Notes: generated by a model not told the origin, from the letters alone. A stretch of 64,000 nucleotides of DNA from Bimuria novae-zelandiae CBS 107.79 (GCA_010015655.1 ML976727.1:332673-396672), one strand, 5' to 3'; shown: positions 35,260 to 46,767, counted from the stretch's first letter. Numbers and translations are program-made.

Positions 35260-36827
35260 CTATCCATCCACGACCATCGTGTCGTCGCCATCCATGCCCA
35301 CAGGCAGTGGCTCGATAGCTGTGCCTCGCCCTCTGCCTTGCAGCAGCTCTCGGCGTACTTCGGGACTGATAGTTGAGTGCCCTCGCGTGAGCAGCAGGTC
35401 TAGCAGTGCTTCTCGCTGGTCTTCTGTGATGTCGTTCCTGTATCGTTGCGCAAAGGCTAGCAAACACTGGTGCCAGATGACCGGCAGCTTTCCCGTCCCG
35501 CCCAGATCCCCTGCGTCTGTGTCCATAGCGTCTGCGCCGCTGGCGCCTGTGGCTCTGAAGCGGAGGAAGTGGAAGACCAGGGAGTCGATGACCTTGTAGG
35601 GAAGCGCATACTTCTTCTCAAGCAGCGTTCGAATGAAGATGTTGACCGGGCCGGCGGCTTCGGGATCGGAGGACATTTGCTCGGCGGCGATCTCGCACAG
35701 TCGGTGGATAGCGGCTGCGGAGTGGAGGACTGGGACCGACACTTTTGCGACTACACTTGCGACGATGGTGGCTTCGCGCTGGGTGCATCCGTCTATGAGC
35801 ATCGGGAAAACGATTCCCTTGAAGAACGCAGAGGGCTTGTAGAGAGCCTTCTTGAGCGCGTTGTACAGGTGTACGTTCAACTTGTGTGTTTCTCGGATCT
35901 GGTCTTGCACGGCCGGGAGGAGCACGCTATTCAAGAACTGTTGCGCGATGTGTGGTTTTGAGGAAATGAAGAGGCGGGTTGCAGCGTAGACACTGTTGGG
36001 CGTCCAGTTGTATGGCTGTGTGACGGCGACAAGTGTCTCCCACGCCGGGATTGTGGGCAAGATCTTGAAAGGCTTCGGCCTGGATTATGAAGTTAGCAGG
36101 AGCAGTGTTTAGTGTACGGAGCTATGTCTGAGAAACAGAAGGATATTCTGATTGCCCATAAAACACACCTGCTTGGCTGCGGGTGGGCTGCTTACAGTTT
36201 TCCTGATTTGTATCGCGACAAAATCATGCCGACCTTCGAGTATACCTCAACCACCTTCTCCGGTAACTCTACAGCGTCTTCCGGATCGCCTCCACCGTGG
36301 ATTTGCGGTTGTGGATTCCCAGCTTCGTGTTGTGCAATCTTGTCCAGTATCATTGCTGCAAGATCGGTACCACCACCACCTGAATTCTGCGCCTCTTGCC
36401 CGGGCCATTGTATGGGATCGTCGTTTGTCGGGAGGAACTTGTTAAAGGTCGCCAGGTCGTTGGCATCAATCTCCACCTCCTCGACGATTTCTTCCTCCTC
36501 GTCGCCCCAGGCATCATCCTCGTCGCCGTACTGCGCATCCTCTGGACTATCGTCCTCTCCAAGCCGTGTCTCGAACTCGAACGCGGGGTTCGCTTTCGGT
36601 GGCCTGCGCGCTTTATTCTCACTCTCTGCTTCTTCAGCAAGCTCTTGGGCAATGTCGAGAATCTTCCTTGAGCTCTTGCTGTCTACATATCCCTCGGTCT
36701 CATCTCGCGAACGCTTGCGGTTCTTGGGTACCTTCTGCTTAAACTTTTCGGACGGCACCAAGTCGTCGGCGAGGGGGTTGTGGCGCTGGGCTTCGCGGAC
36801 GGCGGGCGATTTGGGTGTTTTCGGCAT
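35260..36827 (-). CDS. ENP1: Bystin / ENP1, 40S ribosome assembly factor
   Basis: Nucleolar factor for processing and export of pre-40S particles. Two exons: 36827 down to about 36200 and about 36078 down to 35260. They are joined in RYKSGKL/PKPFKILPTIPAWETL through a GTAAGC...TCCAG intron. The N-terminal ~180 residues are basic then acidic (DDAWGDEEEEIVEEVEIDAN) as usual. The bystin domain follows: AAMILDKIAQHEAG, NWTPNSVYAATRLFISSKPH, LNVHLYNALKKALYKPSAFF, RTLLEKKYALPYKVIDSLVFHFLRF and QRYRNDITEDQREALLDLL. The frame is open upstream to an ATG at 37034, but MPKTPKSPAVREAQRHNPLA at 36827 is the conserved family start. Confidence 0.95.
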
Positions 36828-37160
36828 TTTATGGATAAAGAAGAGGCTTTCTATGCGCAGTATTGGTTGTCTTGCACGGGGCTTCTTCTGCTGCGAAAGT
36901 TGCGACTGCGTGCTGCAAATGCTGGAGCGGGGACGTGGAATTTCGCCTAACTTTTCTACAGGGATTATAACGCTTGCACATATAAGGACTAGCGCGAATG
37001 TGGCACAGAAGCTCCAACCCTTACGCGCCTGCATTCGCGACTGGCGACGGGCCTGACGAGAAGAGTTCAGGATTATCGCACAAACGCAGCCACGGCCTTG
37101 TGTTGTAGGAATATATCAGCGCTCCAGAATTCCTATTCATCATCCACCCGAGCGCCCACC

Positions 37161-38930
37161 ATGGCAGAGTCGAACTCAACTTCGACCTCGCGCGCCAACA
37201 CGCCAGGCGCGTCGCTGCCCTTGAAGCGCACCCTGGACGAAGACCACGCTCCAGCCATATCCTCGCCGCTCAATCCAAATCCTGATGCCACGTCGCGGGC
37301 ACGTCCTCGACCTCCGCCGCGCGAGCAACGCGAAAAGCGTGAGACAATCAAGAAACGGGAAGCATCGTCGAATACACGCGGGAGCACCCCAAACCCGAGC
37401 TCGCGCACGAAGAAGGACAAACCTTTGGCGGATTCGCCCATGCGCTATTCTATTCCCGAGCCGAAGCTGTCCGACTATCAGCCCCCGAAGGAGGGACTGT
37501 TCGCATGGGACCCTCCGCTTACCGCTCCAGACGGCACGCAGCTCTGGAGACCAATTGACCATGCTTGGAACAAAAAGGGCTACCGATACACACATGCTGT
37601 GGCAGATCCGCAGTTCAGACACAAGCAATACTACCGGCAGACGGACTCCAAGCCGCACCAGGCCCGCATGAGCCACGAAGACAGCGACAGACACTTTTCG
37701 TTTGACAAGGACACCGCGACTATCGTGACACAGGAGAAAGGCTGGCGCATGGGACGGGGCAACGTTGTGGCACGGGAGGGCAGGATGTATTTCGAGGTCA
37801 GGGCTTTAAAAGGGATACCCGCCGAAGGTCCCATGGACCCCACCGACCCCAAGACCGGCGAGATCAAGTCAGGATCCCACATTCGAGTCGGATGGTCTAG
37901 ACGCGAAGCACCGCTTGATGCGCCAGTGGGGTTTGATGGCTACAGTTACGGCCTCACAGACTCTCGTTTCGAAGTCATGCACCGCTCGCGACCTTCCAAG
38001 GTCTTCAAGCCGTTACCGAAGAACGCTAAGAGCAGATCCTTAAAGGAGAGGCCAGGTCACAGTCGGCCGATGCCAGTCGAATACGTCAATGACGAGCATT
38101 TCGGCGAAGGCGACATCATCGGCCTGGAGATCCAATTGCCTTCTCTGTCACTCCACCGCAAAGTTGTCGACGGTATCTACAACCCAGCTGTCGACATTGG
38201 TGATGGATTTGATGTCAAGGACGCAAATGACCCTACCGAGAAGCCGATCGACATTATCAGAGACCGCATACCTGTATCATACAAAGGCACATACTTGTTC
38301 GAACAGCTGGATTATCACGTTACTAAACCAGTAGATCAGTATCAAGATCGAGCACCTGTGCAGAAGATCGTCCCCACGCCGAACCACGAAGAGGTATGCC
38401 TTCGCACGCTGCCTCATTCCCACATAAAAGTGTACAAGAATGGCAAGGAAATGGGAATTGCGTACGAGGGCCTCCTCGCCTTCTTACCTCCCGCCAGCCA
38501 ACCTTCACCAGAGGCTCTTAAGGCTGGCGCTAGGCCTGGCTTCGACGACGGCATGGTGGGATACTTCCCGACTGTCGCTATATTCGGCAAGGCTGTCGCA
38601 CAGGTAAACTTCGGCCCGGATTTCTGGTGCCCGCCAGAAGCAATGCAGCAGCAGCGCGAAACGGACGTAAAAATGGAGGGTAGCGACACAATCGAGAACT
38701 CGATACCAGAGGGCAGGAATTTACGGGCGATTGGCGACAGGTACAAAGAGCAGATCGCCGAGGATATTGTCTGGGATATCATCGACGAAGTCGACTTCTT
38801 TGTGCAAGACGGTGGGTGGAACTACACGGGTGAGACACCGCAGGATGTGGCGGGCAAGGCGACACCGAAAGCTAGGGGCTTTGTGAATCCAGATGACAAT
38901 GTCGGCGAGGAGGTGTTTAGACGTTATTGA
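37161..38930 (+). CDS. BRE2: COMPASS subunit BRE2/ASH2 (SPRY domain)
   Basis: Subunit of the Set1/COMPASS histone H3K4 methyltransferase. Single exon of 589 residues. The N terminus is a disordered, basic region (PRPPPREQREKRETIKKREA). The conserved core starts YSIPEPKLSDYQPPKEGLFA. The SPRY domain includes GWRMGRGNVVAREGRMYFEV, IRVGWSRREAPLDAPVGFDG and FGEGDIIGLEIQLPSLSLH, then a long insert, then FFVQDGGWNYTGE near the end. The SPRY domain split by a large fungal insert is the usual layout. No PHD or winged-helix part is present, as in yeast Bre2. Start at the first ATG (CACCATGG context). Confidence 0.93.
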   Translation: MAESNSTSTSRANTPGASLPLKRTLDEDHAPAISSPLNPNPDATSRARPRPPPREQREKRETIKKREASSNTRGSTPNPSSRTKKDKPLADSPMRYSIPEPKLSDYQPPKEGLFAWDPPLTAPDGTQLWRPIDHAWNKKGYRYTHAVADPQFRHKQYYRQTDSKPHQARMSHEDSDRHFSFDKDTATIVTQEKGWRMGRGNVVAREGRMYFEVRALKGIPAEGPMDPTDPKTGEIKSGSHIRVGWSRREAPLDAPVGFDGYSYGLTDSRFEVMHRSRPSKVFKPLPKNAKSRSLKERPGHSRPMPVEYVNDEHFGEGDIIGLEIQLPSLSLHRKVVDGIYNPAVDIGDGFDVKDANDPTEKPIDIIRDRIPVSYKGTYLFEQLDYHVTKPVDQYQDRAPVQKIVPTPNHEEVCLRTLPHSHIKVYKNGKEMGIAYEGLLAFLPPASQPSPEALKAGARPGFDDGMVGYFPTVAIFGKAVAQVNFGPDFWCPPEAMQQQRETDVKMEGSDTIENSIPEGRNLRAIGDRYKEQIAEDIVWDIIDEVDFFVQDGGWNYTGETPQDVAGKATPKARGFVNPDDNVGEEVFRRY

Positions 38931-39118
38931 GCGGATGGACGCCGGCTATCTTTAATTAAGGCTCTCAGACTCGGAGATTTGTTCATGGTGCACACGTTAC
39001 TGAGATCGCTCATTGCGTCTTTTCTCCTGGACGGAAACCCACGGGTGTTTCTCATTGTTAAATGGTTCTTAAATATGCATTCGTGTTTGATGGTATCCCC
39101 GCCCTACGCCCTATGAGG

Positions 39119-39181
39119 AGCTTGTACTAACTTCGGAATAGGTAAATCGCCCACGGACCTATTCCGCAAGGAGTACAAGCT
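39119..39181. repeat. Imperfect inverted repeat (hairpin), 25-bp arms
   Basis: Left arm 39119-39143 and right arm 39157-39181 pair at 21 of 25 positions with a 13-nt loop; outer AGCTTGTACT and inner GGAATAGGT are exact. It lies about 190 bp downstream of BRE2 and 330 bp before the first transposon. It could be a short transposon footprint, a MITE relic or an RNA hairpin. The rest of 38931-39510 holds nothing I can support. Confidence 0.7.
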
Positions 39182-39510
39182 ACTCATACCACATCGGTTT
39201 CTAGCATTATTTCGATCGTGTGAAATGCCGGCGACAATGATTACTTGTACTGACGGTCTTCCTGATGACTATTGTCGAATTTCATGTTCGACTCAGTGCC
39301 GTAGAAATTGTTCGAGAAGGACTACACTAGCACTCTTGACTCACTGATCAAGTCCGCCCAAAGCTGTGCTGTATCCCTTTTCACCCGCAAAAAGGACACT
39401 TCCCTCCAATCTTTACTAGCCGGATTGGGGAGCCTGGTGCGCTGGCGTAGCCCTGTCACCTGTGCCAATTTTTATGGTACTGGTGAACTCGTACCGGTCC
39501 GAAGCCCCAC

Positions 39511-41641
39511 TACCCTGCCGAGACAGTCAGTGCGCCGCGACACTAACGCGCCACCCCAACACCAGCACCGCAGCCAGCAACATGAGGCTGTAGAGTTTTA
39601 CACAAAAGCTTTTATCGCGAAATTTTCTAGAGTTAAGATTTTATAAAGCTATAGAAGATTACTAGTTAGTTAAATTATAAATATCTACTTAGTGTTCTAA
39701 TTATTTGGCCACTGCGCGATGCTAGCGCTAATAGCGTAGATATTACTATATTAATGCGTATAGATGCCGGCGTAGGCTTCTTCCTCTTTATAATTATATA
39801 AGTAGCTTTTAAAGCATTCTGGCTTCCCTTTTTAGTAATTTTAAGACGTTTTTAAAGTTATTATTAAGTCTTATAAGCTTATTAACGGAGGCGTTACTTA
39901 GTAGCCTAATTAGCTTTCTCCTTAGCGCGCGTATTTCTAGCTACTACACGCGCAATACGCTTCTTTTATAGTAGATAAGCTTTAAGCTACCTATTTGCTA
40001 TCTAGATCTCTCTCTGCTTACTTTTCTAGAGTTGTAGTTGTTGCTTTTCAGCCTTTTATTGGCTGAAAGAATCGCGCGCCCTCTGTACGTAGGCAGGTGA
40101 CTAGAAAACAGATCCTCTATGCCACTTATCTAGCTACTCAAAAGGTAGAGTCCTGCCCTTTGTTTAACGCCGTTTCTGGTTTATAAGGGCTTCTTGTAGC
40201 CCCTGATTCTCATGCTCTAGGAGCTGCTTTTATATAAAAATTAAGTGTATAGTGCGACTTAGCTTCTTAGCCTTATCACCTCCCCCTGTATTAACAATAA
40301 CCTTTAAAAGCTAATTAATTTTGCGCTAATTAGACGCACTAAGTACTAAAGTAAAGCTTTCGCGCGATCTTTATTCTAGAGACTTATCTCTATTAAATTA
40401 ACTAAGGATTAGTGTAGGATCTAGTAGCAAGATACCTATATACTTAAAAGCTTTAGCAATTAATTACGGCGTAACTAACGTTGTCTAGGCCCTCTAAAAT
40501 AGTGTAAAGAAGTCTCTTTTAGCAATTATTAATAGCCCCTAACTCCTATACAGGTATGCGGAGAGCTCGTCGGAGTAGGCGGTAGAAAGAGACTTAAACA
40601 CACAAACGTCTAGAGGCTATAGCGTATAAGTGGCGTAAGGGGGAAATATCGCAAGGAGGATCTTTTTCTAATTATAGTAGTCGATAAAATCTATAGTAAC
40701 GTGAGATCCATGCCTATTAAGGACTAAGAGTTGCTACTACTATTAAGCCTTCTCCTTAGTATAGCGATTAAACACCTATTTTAGCCATTAAAGCCCTATC
40801 TCGTTGTTTGACCATCTAGAGGTTAATAAGGTAATAAAGACTCTATAAGAATTAACGTTAATTTCCTTAACCTAGCTTAATTGTAGAGTCTCAGCGTCAG
40901 ATTAATAGATTAGTAATAGATTAACAGTAGATCCATCGGCGCATATACATGCGATGAGCGAGATCCACTCACGACTGCCATCCTGGATAGATTGCCTCAC
41001 TTGGCGACTCTCATATATAGGCCTGTCGAAGATCCTTTTTGACCTGCCAGTGATGCCGAGTAGGAAGCCTTTTTCGTCTATATTGTAGGTATGCTGAGGC
41101 TCTATACTATACTTTATAATTTTCTTATGTAGAAGCTTAAAGTAGAGCCTATATCTTGCGCCTAAATTAGCGTTATAGCAATTGCTATCTAGCCTAGTTA
41201 TCTATCGCGAGATTAGGGAGTCAGGGTAGCGCTTAATAAAGTAATTAACCTATTACATAGAGATATCCTTTTTAGTAATAATTAATATAAAGTTTTAGAT
41301 TATCTAACGCGTAGGGGGTAGACCTTTCTAAGTAAAACGCTATATATACTATAGAAGCTTAGATTCTTATTATTAGTTAAAATTTTAGCAAGTCTATAGT
41401 AGCTATATACGCGCTTGCATGGCGCGTCTATGCCAGCGCGTTAATGTTAACCGCACAACACTAAATTCTTCTGCAATTTTTCTATATGAGAAAGTTTCTC
41501 CAGGTTCTCGTGAGTCGATAGCGATGATTGCAGCCTCAATCGGATCCATATTGGTGGAGATGCGGCGCGTCAAAGTTGAGGTGCTACATCTGTTGGGGTG
41601 GCGCGTTAGTGTCGCGGCGCACTGACTGTCTCGGCAGGGTA
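39511..41641 (-). mobile_element. Fot1/pogo-type DNA transposon, RIP-degraded, perfect TIRs
   Basis: Bounded by perfect 51-bp inverted repeats counting the TA (39511-39561 and 41591-41641; outer part TACCCTGCCGAGACAGTCAG). The outermost TA is the expected target duplication, so the TIR proper is 49 bp and the element about 2.13 kb. It encodes a DDE_1/pogo-type transposase on the minus strand. Most of the interior has lost CpA and TpG in favour of TpA, the signature of RIP. The terminal repeats and two inner patches are untouched. No sequence beyond the transposase is carried. Confidence 0.92.
39650..41549 (-). pseudogene. pogo/Fot1 transposase remnant
   Basis: Starts at 41549 (MDPIEAAIIAIDSREPGETF), giving an intact psq-type helix-turn-helix DNA-binding domain (FSYRKIAEEFSVVRLTLTRW). 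From about 41400 leftward many stops appear where CAA/CAG/TGG codons would be, consistent with RIP. A preserved patch at about 40915-41090 still reads YNIDEKGFLLGITGRSKRIF and SREWISLIACICADG, the start of the DDE catalytic domain. Beyond that the frame is only traceable as scattered residues. Not functional. Confidence 0.85.
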
Positions 41642-41844
41642 ACCTTGACAGGCAGAAGTGCGGAATAAAAGCGCGCACTACCGATTTCGGGCAAAACACA
41701 CTTCTTTGCGATTGCAGCAGTTGCTATATAAATCACCGACGTAACCCTCAAGGGATGAATCGAACTTCCCTGTAAAGTCGCACCTTTCTCTCTCCCCCAG
41801 AAGTTTTGGGCGTCGATCGAGTAAGCTCCCGTCACCGCTACAAC

Positions 41845-43463
41845 ATGGATTCATCACAATTTCGAGAGGCAGCTCACGGCGCCATTGACGAGAGTACATA
41901 AGTTTCCCACCAAATAGATCTTGTGGAGACTAACTTCGAATTTCAGTTATTCAATACTACGACACTGTAGCCGAAAGACCAGTCCTGCCGAATGTTTCTC
42001 CAGGATACCTTCGACCCCTCCTTCCCGAGGGACCACCAGAAGACGGTGAGCCATGGAGCGCGATCCAAGGCGATATAGATCGTCTCATCATGCCCGGCCT
42101 CACTCATTGGCAATCTCCCAAGTTCATGGCTTTCTTTCCTTGCAACTCATCCTATCCAGGTATGCTGGGCGAATTGTATTCCGGTGCTTTCAACGCTGCG
42201 GCTTTCAACTGGATCTGCTCGCCTGCTGTCACGGAACTTGAAACGGTAGTCATGGACTGGATAGCAAAGCTGCTAGCCTTGCCAGACTGCTTCCAAAGTG
42301 CAGGCGAAGGCGGCGGTATCATCCAAGGGACGGCCAGCGAGGTGGTGCTCACAGCGCTGGTAGCAGCTAGAGAAAGACTGATAAGGAGGAGGCTAGGCGA
42401 CATGCCAGAAGGAGAAGAGAGAATGGACAGAGCTGCAGATCTGAGAGGGAAGATGGTAGCGCTGGGCTCTGAGCACGCACATTCATCCACCCAAAAAGCC
42501 GCCGTCATCGCAGGCACACGCTTCCGCACAGTGCCTGCACCGCGCTCCACCAACCTAAGCGTCACGGGAAAGGAGCTCAGGAAAACTATCGAAGAGCTCA
42601 AAGAGAGGGGCCTGGAGCCGTTCTACTTCACCGCCACCATCGGCAGCACCGGTACCTGCGCTATCGACGACCTCGAAGGCATCGTGGAGGTAGCGAAGAA
42701 TTATCCAGATATCTGGATCCACGTCGATGCTGCATACGCCGGCTCCGCACTCCTCTGCCCTGAGTACCAGCACCTCTGCCCACCTATCGCGCACTTCGAC
42801 TCGTTCAACTTCAACCTGCACAAATGGTTACTCGTCAACTTCGACTGCAGCGCATTCTTCACCAAGCGTCGCAAAGACCTCATCGACACGTACAGCATCA
42901 CCCCTTTCTACCTCCGCAACCAGTTCACAGAAAGCGGACTCGTGACAGACTACCGCGACTGGCAGATCCCGCTCGGCAGGAGGTTCAGGAGCTTGAAGGT
43001 GTGGCTTGTGCTAAGGACGTACGGTGTCAATGGGTTGAGGAAGTTCATCAGGGGACATGTGAAGCTGGGAGAGTACTTCAACGGCTTGCTTAATTCGCGG
43101 AAGGATCTCTTCAGCGTGGTGACACCGGCTGCGTTTGGTCTCACCACGTTCCAGATCAATCCTCCGAAACCGGCCAAACCGTCTTCGCCGGCGACGACGA
43201 AAGACCCAGCGCATGAGGCTTATACGGGAGATTTCACAAATGATGCCGAGGCGCAGTATCGGGAAGATGCAAATCGTCTTACGAAAGAGGCGTATGAGAA
43301 GGTGAACGCGGGCGGTGAGTTCTTTTTAACGAGTACAGTTGTGTGTGGGGTGTATGTTATTAGGGTGGTAAGCGCGGTAGAAAGGGCAGAGGAGAAGTAT
43401 TTGAAGAAGGTGTTTGATGTGTTGGTCGAGACTGCAGAAGAGGTAGTGAAGGGGAAGGCATAG
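41845..43463 (+). CDS. Aromatic-L-amino-acid decarboxylase (PLP, group II)
   Basis: Decarboxylates an aromatic amino acid (Trp, Tyr or DOPA) to the amine. Exons 41845-41893 and 41947-43463 (53-nt intron with CTAAC) give about 521 residues. Family landmarks: LTHWQSPKFMAFFPCNSSYP; FNWICSPAVTELETVVMDW; GGIIQGTASEVVLTALVAAR; PFYFTATIGSTGTCAIDDL; IHVDAAYAGSALLCPEY; FNFNLHKWLLVNFDCSAFF, where the Lys in HKW binds PLP; RRFRSLKVWLVLRTYG; and STVVCGVYVIRVV at the C-terminal end. The whole catalytic domain looks intact despite lying between two RIPped transposon blocks, and its base composition is normal. Substrate is not decidable; a prenyltransferase gene of DMATS type lies 10 kb away. Confidence 0.93.
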
Positions 43464-44038
43464 AGATTATAGAGAAAGAGGGATAAACTGGTCAGCACCT
43501 TGTATTTATCCTAAGCTGCCGCGTTCGATCACCTTCAGAGTACTTTGTTTCAAGCATTTGTATAAACAGAGACGCTCCCTTTGGCCCCGTAGTAGACACC
43601 TCAACGTAGGCCAGTTATACAAGTTACGGGCTAGCGTGGGTAGACTCAACTTCCATCGCTGAATGCAAACCTAACATCAATCACCCCTTCTTACGTGGGT
43701 TCGTTTCGCTTTCCACTGCGCGGACAGCTCGGGGTCCGATGGATCCGCTTTTCCCAGCGCAACGGTGCAATCCGGGTTCCTGGACCTTGTACCCGGCAAT
43801 CTTATGATGACGTCTACACACATGCACGCGACGCGATCTCACGATGGCCAGATCCGATGGAAGCCACAACATGCCCACACCCTCAATATGGCCGCTTCAA
43901 ATAATACCCCCTCCATATCCCTTTTTTTCATAAATCCCAAAACCGCACTTGAATTCCTACACCCCCTGGTCCCCTGAAAACCCTCACCCTCACCCCCATC
44001 CAAAACCAAACACAACCACTACCGCAGTCTACACAAAC
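43464..44038. other. Intergenic region
   Basis: 575 bp between the decarboxylase and the split membrane-protein gene. Nothing supported. Confidence 0.45.
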
Positions 44039-44376
44039 ATGGGCAACTCCCCCTCCACCCTGCGCGTCCTCGCGCCGCTCTCCTTCGCGTACGACTTCGC
44101 GCCGCAGCAGTATGGCATATTCTCGTCGCCGAACATGCTGGATATACATAGTGCAAACCCCGCAGCGTTTTCACCGCAGCCGTATTTTATCGGCGCGTTC
44201 TTCTTCCCGCAGCAGCTGTTTCAGCTCGTGTGGTTGTGGAAGCTGTGTCGGGAGGAGGGCACCGAGGAGGAAAGGGCTGAGATGGGGGGGGTATGTGTGT
44301 ATTGGGAGTAAGTATTCCTATGGGGTTGGTGCTGAAGGTTACCTAGCGAACGCCGATCTACGCGATTCCCTGGGTG
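44039..44376 (+). pseudogene. 5' half of a membrane-protein gene split by transposons
   Basis: ATG at 44039 begins MGNSPSTLRVLAPLSFAYDF, then SSPNMLDIHSANPAAFSPQPYF and IGAFFFPQQLFQLVWLWKL, a hydrophobic, Pro/Phe-rich start of a fungal multipass protein. A GTATGT...CCTAG intron (44291-44346, 56 nt) leads to a second exon reading TPIYAIPW. The gene is then cut at a TA (44377-44378) by the nested transposon block. Its continuation, including conserved membrane segments, is found at 52147-52578. The 125 bp at 50278-50402 between two transposons are presumably the middle, largely intron. Function of the family unknown. Confidence 0.65.
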
Positions 44377-44619
44377 TACGAAGGAGCTCGTTTTTATTGT
44401 GTACTGTGTGTCACCACCTCGTGCACGGCCAACACCGAATCTCCCGCCCTTTCAGAATCGCTTTACACCACCAATATACACCCAATAGAGGCTGCCCTGG
44501 AGTCGTTAAAATCGCTAAAGCTTGGAGAGAAGCCTAATTACACTTAGACTACTAAAAAGTATAGTGTTAATTAAACGTTACTATTAAAGCGTTACCGCGG
44601 GGTTATTAGTAGCTATATA

Positions 44620-44621
<2 letters not shown>

Positions 44622-44651
<30 letters not shown>

Positions 44652-45784
44652 CCTACTCGGTTGCAGCCGCGATTTCTCCGCAGCTATGCCCGGATGCAGA
44701 GGTTTGGCAAACAGCCGACGCGCTGCGAAAAGAAATCGAAACGCCCCACTTCACTGTACTAAAAGTACAGCCAGCTGTCCCCTCGCCTCCGCTCGTAGTC
44801 TGGCTTCTATCTACGGCTACGTACATACCGTCACAAGAAGTGACGTATCTGTGTCTGTGTTTTTGACTTCCAATGTATTGTCTCTGTTTTGTGCCGTGAA
44901 ATAAGTCTTTTTCGTTGCCGTTGTATTGAGGCGTCGTAGAGGCCTTGATCTCGTTTGTCGTATCCGTGTACCTACAGTCTCCCCCCAGTGTTCGGCTTCA
45001 TGTTGCTGTACCTGNNNNNNNNNNNNNNNNNNNNNNNNNNNNNNNNNNNNNNNNNNNNNNNNNNNNNNNNNNNNNNNNNNNNNNNNNNNNNNNNNNNNNN
45101 NNNNNNNNNNNNNNNNNNNNNNNNNNNNNNNNNNNNNNNNNNNNNNNNNNNNNNNNNNNNNNNNNNNNNNNNNNNNNNNNNNNNNNNNNNNNNNNNNNNN
45201 NNNNNNNNNNNNNNNNNNNNNNNNNNNNNNNNNNNNNNNNNNNNNNNNNNNNNNNNNNNNNNNNNNNNNNNNNNNNNNNNNNNNNNNNNNNNNNNNNNNN
45301 NNNNNNNNNNNNNNNNNNNNNNNNNNNNNNNNNNNNNNNNNNNNNNNNNNNNNNNNNNNNNNNNNNNNNNNNNNNNNNNNNNNNNNNNNNNNNNNNNNNN
45401 NNNNNNNNNNNNNNNNNNNGTTCCACCCGAAGGGCCGTCGATGCGGGACGTCGCAAACGATGTCGAGTGGTGGGCTAATCGGGAAGCCCACCGGAAACTG
45501 TGTGTTGTGGCTGTACGAGGTTTGGGCTCCGTCGTCGCCTCGCGATGCGGCATCGTGGCTAGATGGTTGTTGCTGCCGTCAATGGGTGTGTCATGCTTTG
45601 TAGCCTGCTCGCAAATTTTGCTTTCGTGACTGCCGCGGCCGCAACCATGTCTCTACAGGTACCATCTAACGCAGAGGGATGCGTTTTGGCCTATAGAGAC
45701 GGCTGCGACCGCCAGCAGATAAGTTTCGATGCTTTGTGATGGATAATCCAGGAATAGAATTCTCGCTGTTTGTCGTGTTTCTTC
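44622..45784 (-). mobile_element. LINE/SINE-like insertion with 14-bp target duplication
   Basis: Flanked by a direct repeat of 14 bp (AGTAGCTATATAGA at 44608-44621 and 45785-45798) and, just inside the left copy, a run of about seven ATTG units (44621-44650). On the minus strand this is a (CAAT)n 3' tail. A variable-length duplication plus a simple-repeat tail is what target-primed reverse transcription leaves. The insert has normal base composition. 405 bases are unknown (gap), so content cannot be judged; no protein domain was recognised in the flanks. Confidence 0.65.
45015..45419. other. Assembly gap (405 N)
   Basis: Run of unknown bases inside the LINE-like insertion. Any translated frame crossing it is meaningless. 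Confidence 1.
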
Positions 45785-45952
45785 AGTAGCTATATAGAGA
45801 AAGTTAATAACATGCGCCTTCTTAACTCTACGCAGGAAACTAAGCTTATATAATATATTAATAAGCTCTGTATACGAGGGCTACCACCTATAAGGGAGAT
45901 AATACAGAATTTCGCAGCAGAAATAGCAGGAAAAGAGCCAGGAAAAAACTAG

Positions 45953-46404
45953 TGTTACGACCACGAACCCCACAAGGATGAAGAAGCCAGACAATTACGC
46001 CAAGAGAGTAATTGTTGACGAAGTAGCAGCGTTAACGGGACCTAACGGGGCGCGGGGCAGCTTAGTCAGCAGTCACGTAACGAAGTCCCGCATAAAGGGA
46101 AGTCCCATAGGACTACCGTAGTCCCTAGGACTACAGGGCCTTGGCGGGACTACAAAGAAGGAATAGGCTAGTATATAGTGTGGCGACTTTCCTATTGTTG
46201 TTTCCTTCCTTGTAGTTAACTTATATATCTTCTGTGCGAGTACGTTCTCCTATACAGACTAATAGTTATCTTATTTGTTATAAGATTGGATTGTCTAGCC
46301 GCGCTAAGTGTCGCATTAACTTGTACCACTGAATAATCCGTGAAGCACCACGATACCTTACCGCCCTAACCCGGATCGGAACAAGGTGTGAGAGCCTTAT
46401 AACA
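45953..46404. mobile_element. Solo LTR 1 with ACTAG target duplication
   Basis: 452 bp beginning TGTTACGACC and ending TTATAACA, so the ends form the TGTTA/TAACA palindrome of Ty3/gypsy-type LTRs. It is flanked by the 5-bp direct repeat ACTAG (45948-45952 and 46405-46409). Transposase reading of the host element resumes directly after it. No internal retroelement sequence remains. It is not RIPped, unlike the surrounding element. Confidence 0.88.
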
Positions 46405-46767
46405 ACTAGGTTGATCGCTTTATCGCGCGGCATCACATTGAGCTTATATCTCGATGGGCATCCAGCATCGATTCCACACGCCACAGAGCTAATTCTGCCT
46501 TTAAATACGCCCTATTTTTTAAGCTCCTGGATTAGAAGATAACTTAGTACAATATTAAGGCTTATAATATCTATAATATAGATAAGAAGGGCTTCTTAAT
46601 TAGAATACTATTAAAAATAAAGCGCGTATTCTCTCGCTATTAATATAATTATAGAAGTGTTAAATAAGTACTCTAAGATAGCAATAGAGAGTAAATAACT
46701 ATAATAGCTTATATTTACGCTAACGGTAGCTATCTTACGCCTACGCTAATTTATTAGGCTATTTCTA

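Noticed and set aside
36828..37034. In-frame upstream ATG that would give bystin a hydrophobic signal-like leader
   Set aside because: Bystin is nucleolar and the conserved start MPKTPKSP is at 36827; the open frame upstream is most likely 5' leader.
39308..39646. 112-codon + frame MFEKDYTSTLDSL...
   Set aside because: It runs into the left TIR of the transposon and has no family signal.
44817..45629. Several 150-225-codon frames across 44817-45629
   Set aside because: They consist mostly of the 405-N assembly gap and have no meaning.
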